Assembly (NCBI GenBank): GCA_003833135.1
Contig: QZLH01000405.1
Location: forward strand, 27,580-91,579
Direction of reading: 5' to 3'
Origin: Oehlia diaphana
Taxonomy: Eukaryota; Glomeromycota; Glomeromycetes; Glomerales; Glomeraceae
DNA: 64,000 nucleotides
The notes below the pieces were generated by a model, which was not told where the DNA came from, ran no database searches, and saw nothing but the letters and a program-made list of their open reading frames with translations. Both the position numbers and the translations under genes were made by a program. Shown here one piece after another: positions 37,029 to 48,942 of this stretch. Position 1 is the first letter of the stretch. The number at the start of each line of letters is the position of its first letter.

Positions 37029-37374
37029 ATTAAAATGTACTAACGAAAACCTTTAAAAAACGAATTTGTCAGGCCTTTTATAGGAAAATGCAATAGGCAT
37101 ATGTTATGTAACGTTGATCAATTATTTATTATGAAATAATGAGATCATACGTGAATGATTTTATTTGATTTAAACTTATTTATTTTATTTATAAATAAAA
37201 AAATATATATGTATCATATGTATAAAAATATATAAAAAAAAGATGTATAATATATAAAATATTTTTTTTTTTTTTTTTTTTTTTTGTATAGTATAATAAT
37301 TTGTATAGAGCAATATAGACTAATATATAGCGTAATGATTTGAGTAATAATTTGTTAGTATATAATAACAATTA
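37029..37374. other. Short intergenic region with T tract
   Basis: 346 bp between two minus-strand genes. A run of about 25 T lies at 37261-37285. It serves as the 3' flank of the SUN gene (on its left side in map order) and as upstream DNA of the 36.2-37.0 kb gene. No gene is present. Confidence 0.5.
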
Positions 37375-38919
37375 TTAATTGGGCATGATACCATGAATTT
37401 GAAGCCGATATAAACATGTAAACTTAGGATTTTCGTGGTTATTCAAAACTCTCATTAAAACAGAACTTACTCTCTTATTATTCTTCTTTGCAATCTCATC
37501 GGTTACATTAAACAATTGTGTAGGATGACCATATAAATCATATTGATATTTTCCTAAGGATATTTTGAAATCTTTTTTTTCATCTAAACCCCACAATTCA
37601 AATTCACGAGGTGCTGAAGAAATTGGATCAATCGATACTCCTTTTCCAATATGACTATAAGTAACATGCGTTACTATAATGTTCCTCGATAATTTTATCC
37701 CGATTTGTCCTTGTGTACCGTTAAAACACCAACAATCACCAACATTTATGTTTGGTGATATCACGATTTCAGGTTTTTTACTAGTAATAACATTTCGACG
37801 TGTTAATTTTCCCCAAAAACGTTGAATAACCTTACTTGGCCATATCTCATAAGTACGTGATGTTAATCTAGGTATGATTTTTGCTCCGCTTGCATACAAT
37901 GCATAATCCGTACTTGTACCTTCCATCATTCTTTCTAATTGTTCTTGAAGAACTTCATTTAATTGTGTTCTAACATATCCAAGTAATCTACCATCATTAT
38001 TATCTACTTCTTTTCCTATATATTCTTTTCTTCCAATTATAGTAGGTGATGTTGAAACACGTGACATTTCCTGTTCAATAAATTGTTGTACTTGTACTCT
38101 AACAGTGTCATTCAACCTTCCTCTTGTCACCTTCTTTTGTAGTTGCACTTGTGTAGATTTATTCAAGTCAAGTTCAAACATATAGCCAAACATCAAAAAT
38201 GAAATTATAACAATGAATAAAAAATAAAAACTTTCGCGTCTTAATAAATTAATTGGCAGCTGAATATTAGGTAATTGAAAATTAATAACGCTCAAGAAAT
38301 TACTAATGAATTGTGTACGTCCGTGATGACGGTGAACTAAAGGTGATGATCTAGTATCATCAATTTCGGTATCAGTGTAATCTCCAAGAAGTGTTTGACT
38401 TGACTCAAATTTAAATGAGAAACTAAAATTACGCGATGATGGTGGTGATGGTGATTGTTGATAAAAGGCAGTTGATGAAGATGCTCCTTCTTCTTCGTGA
38501 AAGAAACTATATTTTTCATAACCTTCTTTTGCGAATCCACAAATATCCATTACTGGAAGTGTATCACGAGAAAATAACTCTTGTACATTTTGTTGTGGTT
38601 CTTCGTATTTTGAAATATCAATTCCTTTATTCATAAACTGTTGTCTATATCTATTAACTAACCTAGTTCTCATTTTATAATAAACAACTTCTTCTAATGC
38701 TTCATTATTATTAACCAACCAATATTCTGGAGACGCGTTAGGACTATATAAATGAACTCTAACTTCATGTTCGTCCAATACCATTTCCAACATTTCTTTG
38801 GCATCTTGTTGAATACGAGAAAGTGCTTTATTATAAGCTACTTCAAGGTTTAGGAAACTAGGAAAGTCAGGATAGAGATATCGAATTGGAATTGTCTTGC
38901 TACGTGTTATTGGAGACAT
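37375..38919 (-). CDS. SUN-domain nuclear-envelope protein, intronless, 514 aa
   Basis: SUN proteins span the inner nuclear membrane and bind KASH partners, linking chromatin to the cytoskeleton. The N-terminal 225 residues are presumed nucleoplasmic. A membrane segment lies at about 229-248 (FYFLFIVIISFLMFGYMFEL). A luminal coiled-coil stretch follows (KVTRGRLNDTVRVQVQQFIE), then a C-terminal SUN domain at about 350-514. That domain contains INVGDCWCFNGTQGQIGIKL, THVTYSHIGK, SAPREFELWGL, and the end RVLNNHENPKFTCLYRLQIHG. These match the family's GxCWxFxGxxGxLxIxL and PKxFxVxGL blocks and the conserved CLYRxRVHG end. The start at 38919 is chosen because the frame upstream runs only through a poly-T/A tract. 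It is unusual here in having no intron. Confidence 0.92.
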   Translation of the reverse strand: MSPITRSKTIPIRYLYPDFPSFLNLEVAYNKALSRIQQDAKEMLEMVLDEHEVRVHLYSPNASPEYWLVNNNEALEEVVYYKMRTRLVNRYRQQFMNKGIDISKYEEPQQNVQELFSRDTLPVMDICGFAKEGYEKYSFFHEEEGASSSTAFYQQSPSPPSSRNFSFSFKFESSQTLLGDYTDTEIDDTRSSPLVHRHHGRTQFISNFLSVINFQLPNIQLPINLLRRESFYFLFIVIISFLMFGYMFELDLNKSTQVQLQKKVTRGRLNDTVRVQVQQFIEQEMSRVSTSPTIIGRKEYIGKEVDNNDGRLLGYVRTQLNEVLQEQLERMMEGTSTDYALYASGAKIIPRLTSRTYEIWPSKVIQRFWGKLTRRNVITSKKPEIVISPNINVGDCWCFNGTQGQIGIKLSRNIIVTHVTYSHIGKGVSIDPISSAPREFELWGLDEKKDFKISLGKYQYDLYGHPTQLFNVTDEIAKKNNKRVSSVLMRVLNNHENPKFTCLYRLQIHGIMPN

Positions 38920-40055
38920 ATTTTTTAAGAGAAAAAAAAAAAAAAAAAAAAAAAAATTTTTTTTACAATTGTTTCCTGTTGTCGGGGGATCAAAGGGGAA
39001 TTTGAAAATTTTTTTGGGAATTCTAAAATAATTATTTATATATACGGAAAAATACAAATAGTAAATCAGCAAGTAAATTGATAATGGAATGAATTATGAT
39101 TTGATGGATCGAAGCTTATGAAGTTGACTGATTTTCATCATCATGAGAAAAACCGGTTTTTTTTTCCATTATGCACCCCTGACTTGATATAACAAGTAGT
39201 TTTTATACTGTTCAAATAAATATATCAAACCGGTTCTTTATTGTTTTGAAAGTTGAACCTATTAAAAATCGTTTCCCACGAGATGATTATACAATTTTGG
39301 GTAGATAAAACGCTCTATGAAGATAATTTCCGCAGCATCTTGTCATTGTTTTCTGAGTCATATACGATCAGAATAAGTAATACAAACTAAAATACAGTAA
39401 GTAGTAATGTATATAATACGTAATTATGAGTATTAAATTTAGCACATAACAATATTATTTTTTTACAGTATGTTAAATTATTTTTTTGATAATAATTATA
39501 AAATAAAGATAGTAAAGTTTTGTTATTAAATAAAATTTTTTATTATTGGAAATATCTCACATATCATTTGTAAAAGAAAAATAAATAATGTGAATAACAT
39601 CAATAAACAATTCAAATAATATAAAATTATTTTTAACAAATATAAACTTACATTATTTGACTCATTTTAATTTCCCACCTTAAAAGAATGCTGTAAATAT
39701 GAATCAGAATTATTTATGTGTAAATTAACGAAATTTAACGAGATGCGAAGTTGGTCGGCGATCGGCCTGTGCAACGGTGGTAAAAGTGGTGTGATACTTT
39801 GCGGCGTGTGTGACCTATGATGTAAATTTGAATTCTGTATTAAAGTTCTTTTTTATTGCAACACAAGTGCGACGTACCAAACGTTGCCTTTGATCAGTAT
39901 TATTTTAGTCACTCCCATCTAACTTGATAGACAAAGGGTTCGCAATCTTTTTTTGCTAAACTCTTTATTTATTTATTTCAGCTTTAACTTTATCACTGTT
40001 GTCAATCATATCCAAGCAAATTTTCATACGAAATTTTATTTAGTATTTATTCAAA
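38920..40055. promoter_or_regulatory. Divergent SUN/14-3-3 intergenic region
   Basis: 1.1 kb holding both upstream regions. An A tract at 38931-38956 lies immediately upstream of the SUN start. A GC-richer segment at 39740-39920 precedes the 14-3-3 gene. No defined motif was recognised. Confidence 0.5.
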
Positions 40056-41440
40056 ATGGTCGAAGCTCAAACACGCGAAGATTACGTTTACCTTGCCAAG
40101 CTCGCTGAGCAGGCTGAACGTTATGAAGGTGAGAAACCAGTTAAACATCCGGTATCATCTCTGTTCACCTATTGAACGTGTATTTCTTTCGAAATTATTG
40201 AGCTTATAGTTATATGATGCTAGAATAAGTTATTCTAAACTCAGTAAGAAAGTATATTAGTTAGCTTACGGTCATCTGCTTGAGGAATTAATCTATGATG
40301 AATGGTTTCTTAAAAGGAGAAAATGAAAAATAATAATAATTTGTTCGATATAAAATTAAGCGTAATTTTTTTTATATTGTTCAGATTATTTATTAGATGG
40401 AGGAATTTTTTTTTTCATAATCAGATTTTACTTAAGAGATTCGATTTGATTTGAATTTTCAATAATGATCAACAAAAAATTGATTATGGTAAATTTTAGA
40501 TATAGAAATTGACTAAAATATTTCATCAAATCACCAATATGTAATAGAAATGGTCGAAAACATGAAACAAGTCGCTTCTGCCGATCAAGAACTAACTGTT
40601 GAGGAACGTAATCTCTTGTCTGTTGCCTACAAAAACGTAATTGGAGCTCGAAGAGCTTCCTGGCGGATTGTCTCTTCAATTGAACAAAAAGAAGAGTCTA
40701 AAGGAAACGAGACTCAAGTTAGCTTCATCAAAGAATATCGTTCAAAGATCGAAGAAGAATTGACCAAAATATGTGATGATATTTTGGAAGTACTGGATAA
40801 TCATTTAATTCCTTCAGCTGCTACCGGTGAATCTAAAGTATTTTACCATAAAATGTTTGTAATAATTTTATTACTTTTTTTTTTATTATTTAGCATACAC
40901 TTCATAATTAAATCATTGTTTAATGATGCCGTTATTTTCATTTTAGGAAAGGGGATTACCACAGATATCTTGCGGAATTTGCTACTGGTGATAGACGAAG
41001 TCAATCTGCAGATAAATCCTTGGATGCGTATAAAGCTGCTAGTGAAGTTGCAGTTACTGAACTTGCTCCAACCCATCCAATTCGATTGGGATTAGCCTTG
41101 AATTTTTCAGTTTTTTATTATGAAATTTTGAATTCTCCTGATAAGGCTTGTCATTTGGCCAAGCAAGCATTCGATGATGCTATTGCTGAATTAGATACCC
41201 TTTCTGAAGAAAGTTACAAAGACTCGACATTAATTATGCAGTTATTGAGAGATAATTTGACACTTTGGACATCAGATATGCAGGAAGGGAGTACGTTTAT
41301 AAACTTTTTTATTTACATATATCATTATTTGATAATAGTATGTCGCTAACAACTATGTTTGTTTATTTTACTTAGCTGAAAAAGCCGAAGCTCCAAAAGA
41401 AGAAGAAACCACTGAACCAAAGGAAGAAGCAGAAGCTTAA
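40056..41440 (+). CDS. 14-3-3 protein, 4 exons, 262 aa
   Basis: Phosphoserine-binding dimeric adaptor, the fungal BMH type. Exons 40056-40128, 40548-40854, 40947-41290 and 41376-41440. It opens with [20 protein letters not shown] and contains [19 protein letters not shown] and [20 protein letters not shown]. The phosphopeptide-groove arginine/tyrosine segments and [19 protein letters not shown] follow, then [12 protein letters not shown]. The C-terminal tail is acidic, as usual. The first intron is long for this window (419 bp). It converges on the PARP-E2 gene. Confidence 0.97.
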
Positions 41441-42486
41441 TTATCATTTAGCATTTCAACATATACAATTATGTAAACAGTTCATTCCTTTAGCGATTTT
41501 TTTTTTTTTTTCTCGTGTACCATAAAATTATAATTAAGTAATTTGGGTGCCAATATATAATATATATAATATGTTATATATGTAGGATGGCTGGTTTAAA
41601 TAATTTAGTCATATTATTTTATTTTATTTACAATTTTTTATATTCATTTAGTTCACTCAGATACGGATAAATATAGAGCATTTGTAGAAATCTGGGTTTT
41701 GGCTTATATAAATTTTATTTTATTACTATGTTAGAGCAATATATACTTGATGATTTAGCAGTTCTTTGTTTGTTTCTTGATTCGAACCTCAAATGATCTA
41801 TTTTTATTATTAAATTAACAAATGTATTTTAATAAAATGATTTGGGTTCGTTGTTAATATAAACAAATAATTAGAAATAGATATATAAAATTCAAAAGCA
41901 TTTTTGAATTAGGAGATTTTCTAAATTAGTTGAATTCAGATATATAATGCATTATAATTACTTTAAATAAATATATACATATCACGTGATACAAATTAAT
42001 TACGTAATCAAAAAAAAATGTTTTAATATTTCTAATCAAAATCGGATATTTCTATTATTACTTTGAAGAATAGTCTAGTCTAATAAAAGCAATCAAAAAT
42101 TATATAAACATTTATTACGGTATTAATTGGACTATTTGAAATAAAGCAATTTATTTTTGTTGAGATATATTTTTCTTTAGAAAAAAGCCGATTAACAGCT
42201 GATTACTGCTATACAATTGGTCTAAATTGTTATTATAATTTAGTTGTTAAATTGTTAGGCAGATGTATGAAAAATTGGGCATGATCAAAATAGTAATAAA
42301 GCTCGCATCGTAATAAAATTGTATATAAATTCAATCAAGACGTTATCTACACTACTTAAACAATAAAAGATAATAGTTTGATTAACCTCAGTAAATTATG
42401 CAAAAGCATATAATAAAATAAAATAAGGAATACATCAAATTCAAATCATTAATTAACCATAAGATTAAATAGTTTTTTTTTGTCTT
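41441..42486. other. Convergent 3' intergenic region
   Basis: Two 3' flanks (14-3-3 and PARP-E2) with AT-rich filler. No ORF or repeat of note beyond ATATA-type tracts at 41555-41580. Confidence 0.5.
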
Positions 42487-45400
42487 TTAACGACCGAATA
42501 AAGAACTCCATCCTTGTGGTACAGCCCATCCATGCTGATTAGCGACTCTTATATATGCATCAATAGCTTCCTATAATTTTAAATAAATTAATATACGCGT
42601 TCAATAATAGTAAAAGATACTAAGATACATACACTAGGGCTATATTCACAATTCCAGTTACGATCAAGCCTTGCTGGTTTTGGGTCTAAAGAACTTAATG
42701 CCATCTTAACCTAGAATATTTGTAATAAATTTAATCGATTAATTGCTAATTACATTTTATTTGTTATAACCGGCTAATTATCTACCTGTAGTAATACAGC
42801 CTCCATCGTGTAAACAGAAGACCATCCGCGTTCACGTTCATTTCCAAGCGTCAGAAGATCCATGCAAAGAGATCCTCCAGCAGTTACCTATTTGATTCAT
42901 TGAATTATGTACAATATAATATTTATATGCACAAAATATAAAATAAAAAAAACTCACGTGTCCACCACCCCCGTCCATAAATCTTAAGAGTCTGGGGCGA
43001 ATAACACGAACGTATCTAAAGCAAGAAGAAAAAACAGGTGATTGATATTATTGGTTTTAAGTCAATCATATGCATAAAAAAGAAAAGAAGTTAAAACTTA
43101 CGGTGGTACAAAAGGATAGTCAGGCGCAAATCTAACCTCCAGGTCAATGGAATTTACCCGGTTTCTTGCCATATCTTGAGCAAGTGGTAGATTAGAATCA
43201 AAATTATTAAGTTGAACCACCTATTTATAAATAATTAAGAATATTTAATTAATATAAAGAATATTCCAATATTATATTATAAGGAATTACAAACCCATTG
43301 GTATACTGATTGTAATCTATTAGTATCGACAAAGAATCCCAAATCATTAGATGGATCCGACTGTCTGCTTATTATTGTTCTTAATTCTTTACAAATACGT
43401 TGTGTAGCTCCCTTGGAGGATTCAGCTATAAAAAAAAATAATAATGTTCAATCTTTAATATTAAAGGTTTTAAATGAAATTTTGTTACATACCAGGAATA
43501 GGTAGTAATGTAAGATCTATGCCATCTGTTACATTATTGTGAAAATTTTAATTAGTAATAATAATTAATTAACGTAACTATCGATAATATTGTGCCTACC
43601 ATCTTCATCATCAATTTCCTCTTCATGATTTTTTTCAGTGTCTTTGAATTCAAAACCATCATCAAAGTTGTCATCGTATTCAAATTCTTCTTCTTCGTCA
43701 TCTTCAATATCATTTCCATCTATATCCTCCTCAGCATCCTCGTCTTCATCCATAGTATCTTCATCAATAGTATCAAATATTGTTGATCCATTATTATTAA
43801 AGCTCGACGAGCTGGAGGATCCCTTGACTAAAATTTGTGAATCCGACGGGTCATAATGGAATTGACCAACTCCGATTGAGCTTTCGTCAGGTATATCGTT
43901 ATTAATGATAGAGAAGTCCCTTATTGGAATCTGCAAAGGATGGTTATTAAGCCATACAGGATAGAAAGTATTATCCAAATTTATAAATCCTGAATTATCT
44001 CTAGGACGACGCAGGACGGATGTCAATGAATTCGTTAATGACGAAGTAAGTGTTGGCATATTAATATTTTGTATATAATTATTATTATTATTGTAATTAT
44101 TTGACCAATCCTCCTCTTCTTCGTTTGTTGGATCTAATGGATCCCTTAAACACTCAACAAAAAGATAACGTGTTGTAATCCATGACTCATCCTTGACGAC
44201 CAAGTGAGGACTTGTGCTAATAAAAAAATTATTACGTTAATTAATATATCAAATATCCAATAATTTATAACAAAAATATAGGTTGGACAGATGACAGCAC
44301 TAGGTTCTTAATGTAAGCTGAAATATGCTGAAATAAATAAATAAGTAATAAATTAATTACCTGGTGAATTGCGTTGGTCTATTTACAATTTCGCTAAGAG
44401 CCATACACTTTTGCACAACCAACATTGAATTTTTCCAAACACCAGCATCATAACGATAATAAGCTCCAGCATACGATGATGATGTTTGAGCCTGAAGAGA
44501 ATGATATACACCGTCTCCGTAAGCGCGCCCATGTACAATCTTCTTCCAGTTTAAAGAAGTCCTAGAAATTAGAATTAATTAGAATGAATATAAGCAGTGA
44601 CTAATACATCGTAGTAATCACTTACCGAATAATTGAATGCCAGTTTTGTAGTGGTGAGCCGTGAAAAGCAAACAGTTCACCTAAAGCTAATCATTTAAAA
44701 TATGGTTATTATCATAATAAAGAACTCAGATGAAACTCTTTAAGTATAATAAAAAAATGATTACCTTGACCCCTTCTTTCATTTTTCAGTTTTTCTTTTT
44801 CTCTTTGAAAAGTTTCTTCTTTCTCAGGTGAACTCATAATCATAATGAATTGTTTCCAATTACCATAATTTGCACCGTTTTCACCAAATTGGACCTTTTC
44901 GTCCTCAGATTCCAGTAAACGCAAATGAGTTCTGTTAGAAGAAATTATCCATGACAAGAGAGGAAAGCATAATGGTTCTAATTTGTCAAGTTCGGCTTTT
45001 AATATCTTTTTCTTTGCATATTGCACCATCGTGTTTACTGAAGGTAATTTATCGATGATAGTATTTAGAAGTTGATAATTTGGAGTATCATTATCATTTA
45101 AAAAATTTTTTTCACTTCGTCGATAAACGCGAAATGGTAAATATACATGGCGATTGGGTACAACTGTAGTAGACACAGTAATTGGAAAATCGATGATCAA
45201 GGTGTTTGCTGAAACTTCTAGAACGCGCACAGACGTGGTATGACTGCATCTGTTCACAGGAAAGGAAACACCTGTTTCCGGATGAAATACTTCTAACATG
45301 TCATTGGCCAAAACTTGACCGTCAAAACCTTTCCATCCGTATACAGTATAACCTCTCTCGGTACGTGTCCCAACTGTGCCTATATCGTTGTCCCAATCAA

Positions 45401-47367
45401 CAACTAATGAGTTTTGAATTTCATATTTCGTCGTGGTAGTAACTCCTATTGCTTTACTTGGGTGTGGGCTCAAGTTTTGTGCGCCAATCGCTACATAACA
45501 TAGTGATATTAACAGATCAACGACTACAGGACTATTCACCAACACAGCTTCAAAGAGATTCCCTAATCCTACGAGTGCCTGATGTTGACATAAAGCCGAA
45601 CCGCAAACAAAGGGTCTGATGGATGACACAGAAGATTCCATATGAGGGTAGTGACACGTAAGACAATATTGGGTTGAAAGTAATATCCTCCGACGTAAAA
45701 ATCTTAAAACCAATAACAGAAAATTTCTATTCGTCCGGGCTGTTGACACTTCAATATCCTCGGATTCAAGATAGCACAAGACTCCATGATGTACTTCATC
45801 TTTTATTAGACATTCATCAATTTGCCCATTATATATTGATTGTTCGGTATTGAGAAAATCCATTTCTAACTCTTTATTTCTTCTTAGGTCAGCATATTCT
45901 GCACCTGACCAACCTATCCCAAACCACATGCGATCACACAACATATCAAAGAATTTTTGTCGCAATAATTCGGTCAAGGTCCAGGAGAGCACAAAATGAT
46001 CACTTTCCAATGTGTCATCTTTGTGATGTGATTGGCTTGGTATTCCTCTTGGTAATGATGATGTTAATACTGTAAATGTTATGGGAAACTGCTTTTTTAA
46101 TGAATCTTTAATCACTTGATAGGTGCCACCTTCTTTAATAAGATAGGCTTTGGTTTGAAGTGCATTTGCGATTACACCTTGTAAATCAATATAACTTGGT
46201 GAAAATTGCATAGTGCATACCAAATAACTGCGGAAATAATAATAAAATAACATTAAATTCAATAATTAGATGTTTAATAATAAGCGACAAAGCGTTTATT
46301 ACCGATTAGGATCAAGGTTCCAAGCTTCGCAAGCCTCAAAACTAAGACCGAGCCGCGTCACCGGCATTGATACAACTACCTTAAACCCAATTTCATCTGC
46401 ACAAAGTAGTTCGGCATTATACCTACATACCAAAGAATAAAAACAATAAACTTCCTAATTAACAAAAGGTAAGAGAAATATTGCCATTGAAAATATATAT
46501 ACCGAAAATGTTGCAATTCAGCTAAATCCTTATTAAGAAACTGAGCTGGAGTTTGAACAGCCGGTACAATAGGTTTGGCATGAACTTTTTCTTGGCTAGA
46601 AGTAGCGGAAGAAGATCCTCGACTAAATTTACTTAATGCATTCATTGAAAGGTCCTTAGGAAGAGCGATTCGGAAATGGTCACATAGTTTCGGTATAATT
46701 GTAGCAACAATTTCGCTAACGGTTTTGTTTTCTATGTTTACGTTTGATAGGCATTTCGCGGCTATTATATATAAAATAATCGGTATAATTATTCATTTAG
46801 TCAAAAATATATATATATATATATATAAAATATAATAAATGAAAAATCTATTTACCAATATTTGCTTCTTCTTCGCTTACAGCATCCACACAGACGAACG
46901 CGCTAAATTTGGTAGGATACGACTGTAATGACGAGTCTTAGAAAAAAAACCCGCATGGTTTAATCAATATGGCCACCGAATGCAAAATTATCGGAAACAT
47001 AATCACAACTTAAATTTCAAGCAGATCCTGTGAGGACATAACAATCAAAAATTTATTGGTGGATATTTGAAGTTTGGTCACCTTACCATTCACAAAAATC
47101 TGAACAGTAATTGATTTTCCAGCCCTATATGCGAACTTAAAGCTTAATTCTGGATCTTGAAAATCAAACCCTATAATAAAATAAATTATTGACGTAAATT
47201 TGTAGTGACGCGAAGAATTTCGGTGCGTGGCTAAGAGCAAATATTAATAGAATTGAATTAAAATAATTTATTCATTTACCTTGAACTAAGGAAGCACTCT
47301 TTGAGTTAAGGCCACGAAAATGTTCTTTAAGAATTTTGACGTCCTGAATGAAATCTTTGCGTCCCAT
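42487..47367 (-). CDS. PARP-ubiquitin E2 (UBE2Q-like) fusion protein, 16 exons, 1,190 aa
   Basis: Exons 47367-47280, 47170-47087, 46936-46856, 46761-46503, 46422-46303, 46227-44765, 44680-44626, 44561-44361, 44216-43600, 43525-43493, 43425-43295, 43220-43102, 43015-42958, 42887-42786, 42710-42633 and 42570-42487 join in frame. A long N-terminal part (about 1-560) has no recognised fold. An ADP-ribosyltransferase domain follows, with FHGSPLQNWHSIIR (His near 705) and HGRAYGDGVYHS (Tyr near 731). The third triad position, judged by LVVKDESWITTRYLF, is not Glu, which suggests mono-ADP-ribosylation at most. Then comes an acidic linker (about 905-990). Last is an E2 fold of the UBE2Q type, DLEVRFAPDYPFVPP, FMDGGGGHVTAGGSLCMDLL (active Cys near 1111) and GWSSVYTMEAVLLQ. 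Such fusions are known in fungi. Confidence 0.9.
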
Positions 47368-48942
47368 TCTACGTAATTGTAAACATTCAAATTCCGAAAG
47401 AAACTATTACATAAACATAATAAAAATAAATTTACCTTGTGGCTCCGAAAGTTATCTAAATTAAGTTATGATTGATGGGCGTACTTAAATTGATTTAAAA
47501 TACAAGTAAAAGAAAACCATTATTAGGAACAAGAATGAAAAAAAAACTATCACCTTATAAAAATTACTCACACTTTGATACCAAACGATACCAAACGACA
47601 AAATTCTCATATAATGTAAAAGCCTACACCAAAAAAAACCAAAACCGAAAAATTATGCAATATTTTTGTCGTGTCTTTCTAATATATGTTAAAAAGAATT
47701 TCCAAACTTTTGAACAATAACAGTTTGCTGTAGTAAACTCCGTGCATGAGTCAATTTTTGGGTTTTCATTAAACGCAGTTTTTGATTAATAGATGATGGT
47801 TGTACAAATCTTAAAAAAGAGGGCAAACTGCATTATCCCTAAAATTCAGTAATATCACATGAGTGATTTAATAGGTTTAATCAGTAATCACCGGGAACAC
47901 CGGGAAGACACACCGGGAAGACAGAACTGGTCCAGAATATATCTTCGCATCGTGTCTAAAACTTACACATTTTTTCTTGACCTCCCAAAGAATGATGGCT
48001 TAATATTTGGTTGCTGGTATTTAGCTAATATACTAAGTATATTACAAACAAGTAACAAAACTCGCCACAATTCTGGTTTTTGAACAACTTGTCCAAAGTA
48101 TTATTATTTTCTACCTCTTCCTTCCACATTTCATATTGTGTTCTTTGTAAATTCTAGAGTCATCACCTGCCTGCCAACAGTCTCTATTAATATTATTAAT
48201 AATCAAACAACGCATTCACAAAAGCGAAAAACATAACGCGTAAAATTGTACATGTGACCTATTTTTTAAGGGCTATAGTTTGTTAATCAAAAAAAGCTAC
48301 AATGATACAGTGATTTGTACGACCCCCCTTTAATAAAAAAAAAACGATTATATTGTTTAAAAAATTTTTTTTCGATAATAATCTAACCTAATATATGACA
48401 ATAAATAATATCTTTTATATTTTACATTTACTGCGCATCTCATGATTTAGTTCAGATAATTTGCTTCGTTAGATTCATTTTGATGCTGTCAATAAGTAGA
48501 TTATGACAACAATTAAAATCCTTCAATATTTACTTCTTTAACACATTTCTAAAAGACAAACCAATAAAATAATAATAATACTTTGATAATCACGATCAAC
48601 CTTTAGATCTCGATCACGTTATCTTGTTACTTGTGATGAAATTTTTGAACCCTGATAATTTTTTCTGTTCCACTTTTTGGTATGTCCCGTTTCCCGCTCG
48701 ACTTTTCATAAATCTTTCCATATATAGAAGTTAAGGACATTTGCGAATTAAATTCCGTAAACTCCGAAACGTGCTTATTGTGTCCAAATCGAGTATTTAA
48801 GTTATAAGTGGCTCGCTTTATGAATTCTTTTATCACATGCATATTCCTGTTGTGTAAATGATGTTTTCATGTGATATTAAATCTTCCACTGCGGATACTT
48901 AAAAAAAAAAGTTTCTGAAATTCCGTAAACTTTGATCATAAA
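47368..48942. promoter_or_regulatory. Divergent PARP-E2/DnaJ intergenic region
   Basis: 1.6 kb with no convincing gene. Three near-copies of ACCGGGAA(GACAC) stand in a row at about 47890-47930. The ORFs at 47535-47720 (+) and 48627-48842 (-) are isolated and compositionally non-coding. It presumably contains both promoters. Confidence 0.45.

Noticed and set aside
43592..43856. Plus-strand ORFs opposite PARP-E2 exon 9
   Set aside because: Shadows of the acidic and serine-rich coding sequence on the minus strand.
47535..47720. Plus-strand 61-codon ORF upstream of the PARP-E2 gene
   Set aside because: Lys/Tyr/Asn-rich and isolated, with no splice partners. Expected by chance in AT-rich DNA.
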